Assembly: GCA_024195265.1 (NCBI GenBank)
Contig: JAJLRJ010000010.1
Span: forward strand, 15,067,033 to 15,131,032
Length of the DNA: 64,000 bases
Direction of reading: 5' to 3'
Source: Dendrophyllia cribrosa
Lineage: Eukaryota; Cnidaria; Anthozoa; Scleractinia; Dendrophylliidae
Below the pieces are notes generated by a model that searched no databases, was not told the DNA's origin, and worked only from the letters and a program-made list of their open reading frames with translations. A program made the translations under genes and the position numbers. Below are positions 1 through 11,500 of the stretch, one piece after another (the first letter of the stretch is position 1; the number at the start of each line of letters is the position of its first letter).

Positions 1-832
1 TGGAGTCTGGGACCTTGGAGTCTGGGATTTCGTTCCAGGATTGGTCAGAATTTTTTAAATGAGATACCTATACAAAGATCTATCTTTTCTGAATCCGTTG
101 CTTACCAAATTGATCGCTTATATTATTAACTTAAAATCTGATAGCTTCAGAAATGCACTAATCTGCATACCCCCGTTTAGATCGTATACGACCCCATTGG
201 GCGGTAAAGGGTTAACGACTGGAACAGATGTATAAGGATAACGTGTACGTCAAGAGTCAAATGTACATGAAATGACTTACGTCTACATCTACTACATCTG
301 CATCTACAACTTTAATCCACAAAGGCTATGGCCATCACGTGAATGTAGTGCTAGTGCAAACTAAACATTGTTTGTGCGGTGTAGAGTGATTTTTCTCAGA
401 CCGTGAAACAGTTTCTAGTAGTTATAGTGTATAATAGTCAAATAGACACAAAAGAAAACAATGGAAATAAGATTTACTAACCTCTATTGGTGTACTAACT
501 ATTTCACGGTCTGAGGAAAATCACTCTATTCATTTGCGTTAATGTTGTTAATTTCCCACATTGGTGTCAGAATAGACTACCCAGATTACATGTATGTTGT
601 TGTTATTAATGTTGCAACGCAATTTTAAAAAGCGATTTTTTAAAATCGCCATTTGTGTTGTGCGCCAGAGGAGCTTGTTTTAAAAAACAAGCTTCTCTTG
701 GTTTTTAACATGAACTACGAATCAGCACAGGGACAACACAGTTATGCCGTTAATTAAACTGTATTCAATAGACGTGTTCTGTCAAACGAAAAATGGCTTA
801 GTTTGAACTTAGTGTCGTAAGCAATATCTCAC
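1..832. other. No gene seen; left edge of window
   Basis: Apart from one small inverted-repeat element (separate entry) I see no coding exon here. Two short hairpins occur near 630-650 and 671-702 (GCGATTTTTTAAAATCGC and an AGCTTGTTTT-type stem). The first 28 bases contain a short direct repeat of GGAGTCTGGGA. If the transmembrane exon at 833-952 belongs to a receptor gene, this is its next intron and the cytoplasmic exons lie beyond the window. Confidence 0.5.
382..528. repeat. 147-bp MITE with ~28-bp inverted ends
   Basis: The left end reads AGAGTGATTTTTCTCAGACC and the right end is its near-perfect reverse complement (GGTCTGAGGAAAATCACTCT). The interior is AT-rich and non-coding. The size and structure fit a small non-autonomous DNA transposon. 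TA-like flanks are possible but no clear target duplication beyond that was seen. Confidence 0.75.
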
Positions 833-952
833 CTGAACGACTGCGCATTCTCCAGAGCAAATAGATCAGAACAAAATTACTAATCAACAGCAGTAGGATG
901 ACAGTCATGTACACAGCGTGAAGAGTTTTCTTTTCATCAACGCAGGAAGAAC
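833..952 (-). CDS. Transmembrane exon of a probable cell-surface receptor
   Basis: This is a 120-nt minus-strand exon bounded by an acceptor (TATACTTTAG) and a GTGAGA donor. Both boundaries are phase 1, so it can splice to the FN3 exons and to the 30-nt exon upstream. It encodes about 40 residues: a short polar stretch (SSCVDEKKT), a ~21-residue hydrophobic helix (YMTVILLLLISNFVLIYLLW) and a basic stop-transfer sequence (RMRSR). That is the layout of a single-pass type I membrane protein. Cnidarian receptor tyrosine kinases and adhesion receptors often have FN3 repeats followed by such an exon, but no kinase exon is in the window, so the receptor class is not established. Membership in the same gene as the FN3 exons at 55-56 kb is inferred from strand, order and phase only. 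Confidence 0.62.
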
Positions 953-1922
953 CTAAAGTATAAACAATATATTGTTTAACCCTATTTGGTTTTCTGGGAC
1001 TGGCCGAGAGAGGGGGATTCTGAGCCCCCCGCCCCCGGGAATTTAAGCAGAAAATTTAAAATTTGGGTAGACATGCTTGTCAAAATATGGTTGCAACGGA
1101 ATGGTCAAAATCTGTCTCATCAAAATGTTAGCAGATAAATTGGGTTGGGTTTTGGTAAGTTACAACTGTTTAAACTAAGCGCGGACACGAATGGAGGCCA
1201 TCTTGTTGACATTTATGGGTTAAATACACTGATAAGGAGAGATCATGGACAGACTAAAGACAGCTGTTATAATGTCCTCAATATACTAATTCCAATCTCA
1301 TCTCTTCATGTGCGTTTGAACATGTGATAGAATCTGCACTATGTATGACAGTTTACTCGTGTAAAGTTTTTCACTTCAGCGATGTAACTTTATAGAATTG
1401 TTAATAACCTGCAAAATACTAGCAATGGAAAAAAAAAATAATAATATAAACTTATTAGGGTGTATATAGATTGTGATTCCCTTCTTACTCCCTTGACAGA
1501 AAATTAATCTTCTCACCTGCTCGGCTCTCCGTTGGTGTGGTGAAAACTAAGAAAAAAAGTTTGGAAAACAATCTGCTTACACATCAATGCAAAATATTAT
1601 AAACCGTTTAAAGGGTTTTCAACTTTGACTGTAGTAAAACCACATTATAAAAAAAACTAAAGGAAAAGTACGTATCCCAGACCACGATAGACTCTAATTG
1701 GCATCAAATCACATCAAATTATACATACAATTGTATCGTTGTATTTTATTCTATTTTTTATCGTTTCTAGAATTGTAGGGGATGTCTTCGATCGTGGTAA
1801 TAACTGATATTTACCTTATAAATTGTTTTATATCGTAGCAACATTAATGTTACGTTTGTGTTACAAGACAAAAGCATACTTTCAAACGGCAATGGACAAC
1901 TTATCTATCATCATCGCCTATA
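953..1922. other. Intronic sequence, nothing recognised except a mini-exon
   Basis: Between the transmembrane exon and the first foldback element the only coding signal is the 30-nt exon at 1517-1546. The rest is AT-rich with short poly-A runs (about 1430-1445) and no repeat structure that I could define. Confidence 0.5.
1517..1546 (-). CDS. 30-nt linker exon of the putative receptor
   Basis: The exon is bounded by a strong acceptor (polypyrimidine TTTTTTTCTTAG) and a GTGAGA donor. Its 30 nt are phase 1-1, so it joins in frame to the transmembrane exon at 833-952. Read through the junction it gives FTTPTESRAG followed by SSCVDEKK, a Thr/Ser/Pro-rich extracellular juxtamembrane linker. Micro-exons like this are easily missed by ORF-based calling. 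Confidence is limited because the exon is very short. Confidence 0.45.
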
Positions 1923-1926
1923 TTAA

Positions 1927-4900
1927 GTGTCATTGTCTGAGAAAGTGTTCCAGGGGCCAAAAGTTGTGGTCAACCGATTTGGCTGAAACTTGGCACAAAA
2001 GTTGGTTGCCATGAGATATTTCAAAAGCCAGTTTGGTTCACTTCTTTGACTTTTAGTTTTGGAGTTTCAGGGGGGGGTCTCATTTTTTGCCCGTTGAGCA
2101 CCAAAAACTCAGCCTTTCAGGGGACATTTTGAAAGTGCCATAAAACCCAATTGGTAAATTGTGCTGCCAATTGAATTTGACCATGAACTCTACTATAATA
2201 GAGCTTTCATTTCATGCATGTAACTTTGTTCTCAAGGTATTGGACAGAGAGGAGTCTGGGGCTAGAGTTTGACCAAAATTGATGTCAAAATTACAACCCA
2301 AAATTGCCATTTTTCAAAAAATCAGTGTATCTACCTGCCTTCTTGCATAACTTCCGTAGCTATGCCATTGTTTACTTTAGTGACCCAATTATCAAAATCA
2401 GTTGAGAAAAATTTGGCTTATCAAGGTTTGTTGAATTTTTGCCACAAAAACTCCATGCCCCTCTAAGGCCATTCAAAATGGAATTTTGAGCATAATTCAT
2501 GCCATAAACAAACCAAATTGCTGACATGAAGCCCTTATTCTGTATTTGGTGAGTGAAAATGAATTGTTAAAGCCAAATCAGTTTCATTGTTCAGAAATAC
2601 CGTGATTCTTACCTTACAATTGCTCTTAAAAGGCCTTTGATTAGCACAACAAACACCCTGATTTGGCAAAACAAGGGTTAATGTTTTCTTTCAATACTTA
2701 GTACCCATCAAACAGCACAAATGATGAAGGCCTTACCTAGATATAACGATCTTTTTAAACGATGCTTGAATTTGTCATTGATTTATATTCAGTTTCAAGT
2801 CATAATTCTTCTCCGTTGCTCCAAGCATGGAAAATCTCCATATTTTGTCAGGCCTGATTTTTTATATGATTACAAGATAAAGTTAGCTTAACAAAAACGT
2901 TCGTTAGCATATAATCTATGTCTGTTAACAGCCTGCATAGTTCTTGTAAATACCCACCAGTAAAGGAGCATGACCATAGATACATAGATAAATTACAAAC
3001 ATACGAGCTGCAGTTTAAAGCAGTGTCGATGTGACCCGTTATTTCAGAGACATTTAGAGCGGAGTAAATGAAACCATCCGTCAAGATCAGAAGGAATGCA
3101 CAGTTAGGAGAGCTGCAGGATAGTAAAACAACAAGTTTTTGTTGCAAATACAATAACCAAACGAGGCCTTGCATTGAGATGATGTATCAACTGGCCCGCC
3201 ATTTTGGACATAGAAGAGAGTGGGGACTGGACCGAGTTCCTATTCTTCTTCCGTTTCGCGGGTATGTTTTGATTCGAGGGTAATTTCACGATAGCACTTT
3301 GTTCCTTTCGAGGGGTAAGTGATCAGTGCGGTGCCACGTCATGGGCTGCGCACGAAACAAGAATGAGGAAGACCTGGTCATACCAAAGCTACAGGTGATT
3401 CAAAATATCAGTTAGGGATCATATACGCGCACAAATGGCTTTTATCGCGATCCAGTGGACTCTTTTTATTGAACAGAGACCACGATATTTTATGATATTG
3501 TCGTCTCAAATTGTTTGTTTGTGACAAAGATTTCCCGAGATAGTTTACTTGGTTCTTGCGAAGAGAAACTAACATTGAACAAATTGTTAACAGAAAGGGC
3601 AAAAGGGTTGACTAAAATCCTACCATTGAAAGGTAAAAGTACAGTTATTTTATCGCAGCAATCTCGTAAACCAAAAACAACGATAAGAATAACTTGAAGG
3701 CTGTTTTTCGTCTGCTCGCTCTGTTTGTTTGCATTCAGCTTTACCTGTGCAAACGCATATCATGCCATCATTACTTTTAAGTAATTAAAAAATGTATCCA
3801 AATTTTTGTAACTAGGAATGTTATCCGTGAAACCAGACATTTTCTCGCTTAAAATGTCAATTTCATCCAAAAGCTTCGATGCAGCATGTTTGCAAAGATT
3901 TTTCTTCGACGAAACCAGCAAATATAGGAAAACGGTAGAGTTTCAAGCTCGAATTGTGATTGCATGATATGCGTCTGCACAGGTAAAGCTGAATGTAAAC
4001 AAACAGAGCGAAAAACAGCCTTCAAGTTATTCTTATCGTTGTTTTTGGTTCACGAGATTGCTGCGATAAAATAACTGTACTTTTACCTTTCAAAGTTAGG
4101 ATTTTAGTCAACCCTTTTGCCCTCTTTTATGAACAATTTGTTGAATGTTAGTTTCTCTTCGCAAGAACCAAGTAAATTACCTCGGGAAATCTTCGTCACA
4201 AACAAACAATTTGAGACGACAATATCGTAAAATATCGTGGTCTCTGTTCAATAAAAAGAGTCCACTGGATCGTAATAATTGCCGTTTGTGATATGATCCC
4301 TAACTGATATTTTGAATCACCTGTAGCTTTAGTATGACCAGGTCTTCCCGTTGCCCCGGACGCACCTGACCCCTTGTACTTTTCCTTCAACCATTCAGTC
4401 ATGTCTATCTCGCAGGACAACAAAGGAACCATTCGTGTTTCGTGCGCAGCCCATGACGTGGCACCGCACTGAACACCCTCCAAAGGAACAAAGTACCATC
4501 GTGAAATTACCCTCGAATCAAAACATACCCGCGAAACGGAAGAAGAATAGGAACTCGGTCCAGTCCCCACTCTCTCTTATGTCCAAAATGGCGGACCAGT
4601 TGATGATCATCTCAATGCAAGGCCTCGGTTTGGTTATTGTATTTGCAACAAAAGCTTTTTTTTACTATCCAGCTCTCCTAACTGTGCATTCCTTCTTGAC
4701 GGATGCTTTCATTTACTCCGCTCTATGAAAGGTCTCTGAAATAACGGGTCACATCGACACTGCTGCTCGAATGTTTGTAATTATCTATGTATGCATGGTC
4801 ATGCTCCTTTACTGGTGGGTATTTACAAGAACTATGCAGGCTGTTAACAGACATAGATTGTATGCTAACGAACGTTTTTGTTAAGCTAACTTTATCTTGT

Positions 4901-5844
4901 AATCATATAAAAAATCAGGCCTGACAAAATATGGCGATTTTCCATGCTTGGAGCAACGGAGAAGAATTATGACTTGAAACTGAATACAAATCAATGACAA
5001 ATTCAAGCATCGTTTAAAAAGATCGTTATATCTAGGTAAGGCCTTCATCATTTGTGCTGTTTGATGGGTACTAAGTATTGAAAGAAAACATTAACCCTTG
5101 TTTTGCCAAATCAGGGTGTTTGTTGTGCTAATCAAAGGCCTTTTAAGAGCAATTGTAAGGTAAGAATCACGGTATTTCTGAACAATGAAACTGATTTGGC
5201 TTTAACAATTCATTTTCACTCACCAAATACAGAATAAGGGCTTCATGTCAGCAATTTGGTTTGTTTATGGCATGAATTATGCTCAAAATTCCATTTTGAA
5301 TGGCCTTAGAGGGGCATGGAGTTTTTGTGGCAAAAATTCAACAAACCTTGATAAGCCAAATTTTTCTCAACTGATTTTGATAATTGGGTCACTAAAGTAA
5401 ACAATGGCATAGCTACGGAAGTTATGCAAGAAGGCAGGTAGATACACTGATTTTTTGAAAAATGGCAATTTTGGGTTGTAATTTTGACATCAATTTTGGT
5501 CAAACTCTAGCCCCAGGCTCCTCTCTGTCCAATACCTTGAGAACAAAGTTACATGCATGAAATGAAAGCTCTATTATAGTAGAGTGCATGGTCAAATTCA
5601 ATTGGCAGCACAATTTAACAATTGGGTTTTATGGCACTTTCAAAATGTCCCCTGAAAGGCTGAGTTTTTGGTGCTCAACGGGCAAAAAATGAGACCCCCC
5701 CTGAAACTCCAAAACTAAAAGTCAAAGAAGTGAGCCAAACTGGCTTTTGAAATATCTCATGGCAACCAACTTTTGTGCCAAGTTTCAGCCAAATCGGTTG
5801 ACCACAACTTTTGGCCCCTGGAACACTTTCTCAGACAATGACAC
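1927..5844. mobile_element. 3.9-kb foldback transposon flanked by TTAA
   Basis: Two arms of about 1.84 kb (1927-3765) and 1.88 kb (3962-5844) are near-perfect reverse complements, separated by a 196-bp unique loop. The outer ends are GTGTCATTGTCTGAGAAAG, and each is directly flanked by TTAA (1923-1926 and 5845-5848), which fits a TTAA-specific cut-and-paste element such as piggyBac, Kolobok or Sola3. No transposase is visible, so it is non-autonomous. The right arm keeps about 80 bp (about 4345-4440) that the left arm has lost, so the arms are diverging or were imperfectly copied. ORFs in both arms are mirror copies of each other and give no evidence of protein function. Confidence 0.85.
4330..4500 (-). 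other. Exon-like Cys-containing fragment carried in the foldback arm
   Basis: On the minus strand the right arm reads through a segment with the pattern QCG...VPLLSCEIDMTEWLKEKY, followed by a Gly/Ala/Ser/Thr-rich stretch. A similar pattern (QCG...VPLVSCEKD) occurs in the pseudogene at 40.1-40.4 kb inside another TTAA foldback. This suggests both elements carry pieces of one host or transposon gene family. The left arm lacks part of the segment, so it is not maintained as a gene. I do not recognise the domain. Confidence 0.35.
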
Positions 5845-6065
5845 TTAAGTTAACTTATCTTTCAGCAACCACTACGTTTATCACAGTATCACACCAGTTG
5901 GTCTCTTACGATTCAAGGCTATTTTATCACTTTTACCGTCATATGTAAAAACCACCGCTGATGGAACATATGTGCAAATAAAAATGATAAACACGTTGAT
6001 AGTTTTAAAAAGGTGTATTTTGAAATTACCAACCAAGAAACTGGGTGTATTTTTTGTAATTAGTA

Positions 6066-7103
6066 GGCCGGTTCTCGCTAGAGCTCTTAAGTGCACTTGA
6101 GGTGCACTTGGTACGTACTTGCAGTGTGAACTCCTTTACACGTTTAAATCTCATTGTAAAATGTATCAAGGTGGTAAAAATTAATATCAGCTGAATGTAA
6201 TTAAAAAGTTAAATAATTTGCAGTAGTTCGTTTTCTAAAGGCTCCATATTTCCCTTCTTTTTATCAAAAACGTGTTTTTGAATGGCACATGCTGTTGGTT
6301 TGTACGGAATCACCCAAGTATAGCTCGCGTACTTGGAGTGTAAACGTTTTAATGACCGCACTTTTTGGTGCCTTTATGCGTAAAACAAAAGAATCCATGT
6401 GCACTTCAAAGTAAGGTCTGCCCCTTACTTGGGAGCGCACTTGACTTGACCAATGACAGTACAGCCTTGCAGCCGTGCAGCTAAAAGCACGTGGGCGCGC
6501 AACTTTGAATTCCATAGGGAACGAGCTCTCTGCGTTTTGGTTTACGATTTCGGAGTCACGGGGGACTTCAAAAAGACTCTCAAGCAGGATCTTAAGTTTT
6601 ACTTTAGCTGTTGTATTTGAAGGCATATTTCAGGCCGACTTAGGGTAAAAAATTCTACGTTGAGAAAAAAAAGGCTTTGGTCTAATTCTCAGGCTTAGCC
6701 AATCAAAAACACTACAACCATGCGCGCATTCAATACTCACGAGATACAAAAACATGTTTTTTAAGACGAGCACGAAAACTTTACCAAAAATTAACAAAGA
6801 GTGAGCATAGTATTACATCAGGCTCTGAGACGATTTTTTGCTATATTAAGTTCAAATAAAACTTGACTTGATAAGAAATTTTTTTTTACTATCGACTTAG
6901 CGTTTTATGCATATCGTACTTTAGTCCTGCAACTTTGTTTATCAAGCTGCATACCAACTTGTGCTCGCAAAAAGTTTGCATTTAAACACGCACGCTGTGC
7001 GCAATCATGCCTAAAAATCTATTGTCTCGTCTTTCCAAAGCAGACCTCTACTTGATTTCCAAGTGCACTTCAAGTGCACTTTGGTCCCTAGTGTGAACCG
7101 GCC
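6066..7103. mobile_element. 1.04-kb MITE with GGCCGGTTC termini
   Basis: The left terminus GGCCGGTTC and right terminus GAACCGGCC are inverted. Just inside, both ends carry the self-complementary motif AAGTGCACTTGAAGTGCACTT with 1-2 changes. The motif and its derivatives recur in the interior (for example near 6330 and 6410-6440). A 120-codon minus-strand reading frame lies inside (6264-6626) but has no recognisable domain. No target duplication was evident, so the superfamily is undetermined. Confidence 0.65.
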
Positions 7104-7495
7104 AAGTGTTTGTTACAAAATATTGCAACAATACTTTGTATTACAATTGTTTCCTTTTAAGATAAAAAAAAATCACTAGACAAACGTTAACGTTGGGGAG
7201 TACAAGTTCCATTGAAGGGATTATATCAATAGTAAAGACATTAAATTACAAGGACTTCAAGACAATAATGCAATGGTCAATGACGTTTAAAAATGTTATG
7301 ATTTTTAGGAAATTCCAGGTATGTACGGACGCTTCCTAACAAAAAGAAAAGGACGTTTTATTCTTTGTTTCACCCACAACTTATGTGACTATAATTTATT
7401 TCGTATTTATAATCCAATTGAGAAATGACAGTGTATCCATGGGCGTAATGTAAAACGAATTGAGAGCTCTAATTGACCCTAACTCTAAACACCAC

Positions 7496-7575
7496 AAGTT
7501 TCGTTATCTTTTTCTTTTCCTTCAAACCCTCGCCAAACCTGTTTGTAGCAGTCACTATAAATTTGTAGTTCTTGC
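7496..7575 (-). CDS. Partial fibronectin type III-like exon or relic
   Basis: Minus-strand translation gives GKNYKFIVTATNRFGEGLKE then KKKITKL, which matches the F and G strands of an FN3 domain (Y.F.V.A.N..G.G). It is close to the same region of the exon at 54901-55209 (GKKYEFVVTATNIEGESLKE). A possible acceptor (TTTTCCGCCAAG) lies directly upstream and a weak GT follows. Upstream in the same frame there is a stop, so the A-E strands are missing or on another exon. It may be a split FN3 exon of the receptor gene or a decayed duplicate. The boundaries are uncertain. Confidence 0.45.
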
Positions 7576-7699
7576 CTTGGCGGAAAATACGAAACAGAAA
7601 AACTCCAGTACTAATTCAATCGTTTATTTAATTTCCAGCAACAAAAATAACAAAGGTCGTATGGGTACTTGGTTAAGATGAATTTAATCAAAGGGCTCT

Positions 7700-9100
7700 T
7701 TAAGCCATCTCGTTAATGCGTTAGAACGTGAGGTTAAAAAAAGAAGAATCTTGATAGTGAATATGGTAAAGATGGCGTTGTAGAATCAGACATTACGTAG
7801 AAAATGCGAGGCGCAGTAGTCAACTGGATATGGTTCTTGGCAGGATAGAGAAGATTGAGAGAAAGTTTGAAAATTCGTGTTGGTGCAAGTCAATAAAAGT
7901 TATGAGTAACAAAGAATCACGAGTGTGAATGCAAATAATTTTGATGTTAGTGAAGTGAAAGTGAAAGACTTTTTCCGCCTTGCTAGCTAATTGACAATGG
8001 AAATGTGTTGTTCGGTCAATTTGCACAATGCATTTTCAGTTATTCATTGTCTATTTTCTGTTGGGATATTTGACAATAGAAAAAAAATTCTAAATCAAAT
8101 ACAATAGGTTGCCGCAATTTCAAAACAATTAAAAGCCCACAAACCTATCAAGTGATCGATAATACGTCACGTGCAGTGACTTTATATCTGATAAAAACAG
8201 TCCTATAAATTAGTATGTGGTGTTTTATTAGATATAAGGTTACTGCAGGTGACGTATTAATATTAATTATCAAAATATCAATTGACACAACAAATGGTGA
8301 CTGAATCTTTAATATTCTTTCAAGTAAGGCCCGGTTCAAACTTGAACTTCACATGTGCCGAATCTAATGGAAGGAGACCGTAACGACATGTCATTTCTCT
8401 AGAGCTGCCCGTCCCCATGCCAGGACAATTTAAGCTATGTTTAGCAGACATCGCGCCATCAGCCATTTCTTTTTCAACTCTCCAGCAGTATTCGAAAATA
8501 GAACAAAAGTCAAAGTTTATGGTATTTTGCTGTTTCTACTCTTGCATAATGAAACAGAAAGTTTTGTAGTTAGCTAAAGTATCAAGTCTGCTGTTTTATA
8601 TATTTTGACGTGAAAAATGGCGGGGAAATGGTGAATACGTGTCATTTTTCGGTCACGTCTGCTATGGGCGCACTTATATAGAAAATATTGGGTCTGGAGC
8701 GGGTAAACAGGACACCACTCCTGGCAGTCACTTTTTTAGTTTCCCTTAGATCGAAATGAGGTTCATGACAGGCCTACCGCACCGACTCCGCTATGTGGTT
8801 TTGCGGTTGCGATGCATTTATATTAGCTTTCAAAGTTTGGCTGTTATGAGTATGTCGTTAAGTGATTTACGTCTTGTATGATATGATAGGCGGCGTTTTG
8901 TAAATAGTTTTCAGGAATGGTTGGTTTTGAACGAAACTCCATTTTTCATCAGTATTTGTTTAAGGTTTTTCAGTCGTGGGTGAAATGTTGTGACAAAAGG
9001 CATTATTATCTCGTGAGTTTTTTTTCGTTTTGTTTTTTAATGCCAATTGCGTTCCGGCAAAAGTGAAATTCAGAATACCAGTGCATTTAGGAGGGTGCTA
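7700..9100. other. No gene recognised
   Basis: This is AT-rich sequence with only short unsupported reading frames. A sequence starting GGCCCGGTTCAAACTTGAAC near 8330 looks like one end of a MITE, but I could not find its partner end. Confidence 0.4.
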
Positions 9101-9230
9101 ATGGGGTTAACAGTTAACTGACAATTGCCCAAATATATAGAAAAAAAAACATAGAATGCACGATCACTACAACAAACCGCTGAGAATGGCCGGATCTGGG
9201 TTTCCAGACCTAGATCAGTATTAGTACTTG

Positions 9231-10029
9231 AAGTGAAACAAAAGAAACGGCAAACTGATCCTTACGGCAGAAAAATAGAAGCAGAAGCAAAAACAAATAA
9301 AATAAAATAAACGTGGAATATAATAGTGCCCAATATAATAGGGCAACCCCGGAGTCAACCCGCGTTCGCGTGCTGGACAAAATTCTAAACAAAATGACGA
9401 AACAAAATACACAGCATGTATCTCACTTGTCGCATTTCCCATTAGGAAAGGTAGCTCCATTTCCAACTGAGCCTTTGTAACAGCTTTTCCGTCGATCTTC
9501 TCTAATCGGAACAACTTTAAATCTAGCGCACCGAGTCCAAACTTTCCGCTTATTGTTCGATCAAATGTTTACAAGCTATGTCCATTGAATTGTGCTTTGT
9601 CATGTCAAACGGTATGCGACCTATGTGTCGTTCGAATGCCGATCCTTTGTCGTCATCTCGATAAAAACTCGGAATAACTTTGACCACGCCACTCGACACC
9701 ATCACGGAGATCAAGGTCAACGCTCTACGACCCTGTTACCTTTCGCATATAATATCGGTTAATATGTCACCTGGTCACGCAGCGAGACAGGTAAATGTCA
9801 CAAAATAGCTTTGCTGTTAGGAAAAAACTATGTTGCTTTTATTAACAACAACAATCGTTAATTTAGTATAATTAATAGAATGTCACTTAACTGTTAACTT
9901 TTCATTTATCAGTTAACTACTATATATTTGGAGTGAAACATAAACGGCAAACTGATCCTTACGGCAGAAAAATAGAAGCAGAAGCAAAAACAAATAAAAT
10001 AAAATAAAATAAAAGTGGAATATAATAGT
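9231..10029. repeat. Pair of ~98-bp direct repeats
   Basis: The segments at about 9231-9329 and 9932-10029 share nearly the same sequence (GGCAAACTGATCCTTACGGC, then AATAGAAGCAGAAGCAAAAA, then an ATAAAATAAA run and GTGGAATATAATAGTG). The spacing is about 700 bp. The AATAAAATAAAA tails differ in length. This could be a segmental duplication or the ends of an inserted element. Related GTTAACTG-rich sequence sits near both copies (about 9105 and 9890). Confidence 0.6.
9427..9548 (-). CDS. Candidate orphan exon, function unknown
   Basis: A minus-strand open stretch of about 40 codons lies between a possible acceptor (AACAATAAG) and a GTGAGA donor. It reads GKFGLGALDLKLFRLEKIDG followed by KAVTKAQLEMELPFLMGNAT. 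The composition and splice sites look protein-like, but I recognise no domain. It lies next to one of the ~98-bp direct repeats. It could be an exon of the gene spanning the window or a fragment inside an unrecognised element. Confidence 0.25.
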
Positions 10030-10081
10030 GACCACACGAGCCCTTTTCAGTGTTAGATTAAATGAGTAAGATTTCTGATTA

Positions 10082-11000
10082 CAGTAAAACCTGTATTAAG
10101 CAGACCCCAAAGTAAGTGGACACACCGTATTTTATTGGACACAAGCATCAGTGAGTTTCGATTTTTTCCTTCCCATACTCTCTGTGTACGATCAAGTGTA
10201 TCAAACAGACATCTTGACGATCCTTATTACGGTTTTGGAAGCTATCTTGACAGGTGAGAAATTATGTTTTTGTCTCAGTTTAGCATGCTCGATATGTATT
10301 GTATGACCCTTTGATGATCTTTGGGATATAAATCTCTTAAACGACGATAGTTTTTATGCTGTGTAGCCATTTATAGAATTATTGTTTCTCTATGCCTTCG
10401 TTATGCTAGTTCTCTTGGCATATTATGTTACAGCCTCTTTGGCTAACTTTTTTTGCAAGATAAGTAGTGATCGGCCGCAGCTTTTCTTATGAATATGCTA
10501 GAATTAATCAATCTCTCAGCCCGTGATTTAGTGTCTAAGTCTGCGGTGTGCAAGACTTGCGAGAAAGTGGATCTTTATCACGGATGTGATTGTCTAAGAT
10601 CAAAGTCTGAAGCTGCCGTGTCTCTATTGGAATCATGACCTCTTGCAGTTATGGTTTAGCTCCTTGTTTTATGCTGTTTTTGAGTAGTGTTTCCTGGAGC
10701 GTGAAGAACCTCCGTTGTTTCATCATGGCGTTATTGCATCCCTACATGGCTTGTACAGATATGGTGATCTGTTGTGAAAATCTCACGGATGCTAGTGAAT
10801 TCTTACGTTTTTCTTAAGCAAGACTCGAGTTTCGCATTTTAGGTGAACCTCATCAGTTGCTACCATAAGTAAATGTCTCGCGGAATAATATGAAATAATT
10901 CCGTTGTCCATGAAATGTTTGCCGCTCTCGTACTCTTGGGAAGGATCGAATGTTCCGTTTTCTCATTGGCTCGTTTGATTGAATCAATAGCATTGGTGTA
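10082..11000. mobile_element. pogo-like MITE copy running into the assembly gap
   Basis: It starts after TA with CAGTAAAACCTGTATTAAGC. Its interior resembles the complete element at 17652-18541; for example both carry TTGCAAGAT.AGTAGT, GACTTGCGAGA/AACTTGCGAGA and a TATTGGAAT.ATG segment in the same order. The right terminus was not found and is probably within or beyond the gap at 11001. The end point given is the gap edge, not a proven boundary. Confidence 0.55.
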
Positions 11001-11500
11001 NNNNNNNNNNNNNNNNNNNNNNNNNNNNNNNNNNNNNNNNNNNNNNNNNNNNNNNNNNNNNNNNNNNNNNNNNNNNNNNNNNNNNNNNNNNNNNNNNNNN
11101 NNNNNNNNNNNNNNNNNNNNNNNNNNNNNNNNNNNNNNNNNNNNNNNNNNNNNNNNNNNNNNNNNNNNNNNNNNNNNNNNNNNNNNNNNNNNNNNNNNNN
11201 NNNNNNNNNNNNNNNNNNNNNNNNNNNNNNNNNNNNNNNNNNNNNNNNNNNNNNNNNNNNNNNNNNNNNNNNNNNNNNNNNNNNNNNNNNNNNNNNNNNN
11301 NNNNNNNNNNNNNNNNNNNNNNNNNNNNNNNNNNNNNNNNNNNNNNNNNNNNNNNNNNNNNNNNNNNNNNNNNNNNNNNNNNNNNNNNNNNNNNNNNNNN
11401 NNNNNNNNNNNNNNNNNNNNNNNNNNNNNNNNNNNNNNNNNNNNNNNNNNNNNNNNNNNNNNNNNNNNNNNNNNNNNNNNNNNNNNNNNNNNNNNNNNNN
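11001..11500. other. Assembly gap (500 Ns)
   Basis: Exactly 500 undetermined bases, a conventional scaffold-gap size, so the true length is unknown. Long reading frames crossing it on either strand are artefacts. Confidence 0.99.

Noticed and set aside
2269..2466. Identical 65-codon frames at 2269-2466 and 5306-5503
   Set aside because: Identity is explained by the inverted arms of the foldback element; no domain or start context supports coding.
8330..8400. MITE starting GGCCCGGTTCAAACTTGAAC
   Set aside because: No inverted partner end was found nearby, so boundaries and identity cannot be supported.
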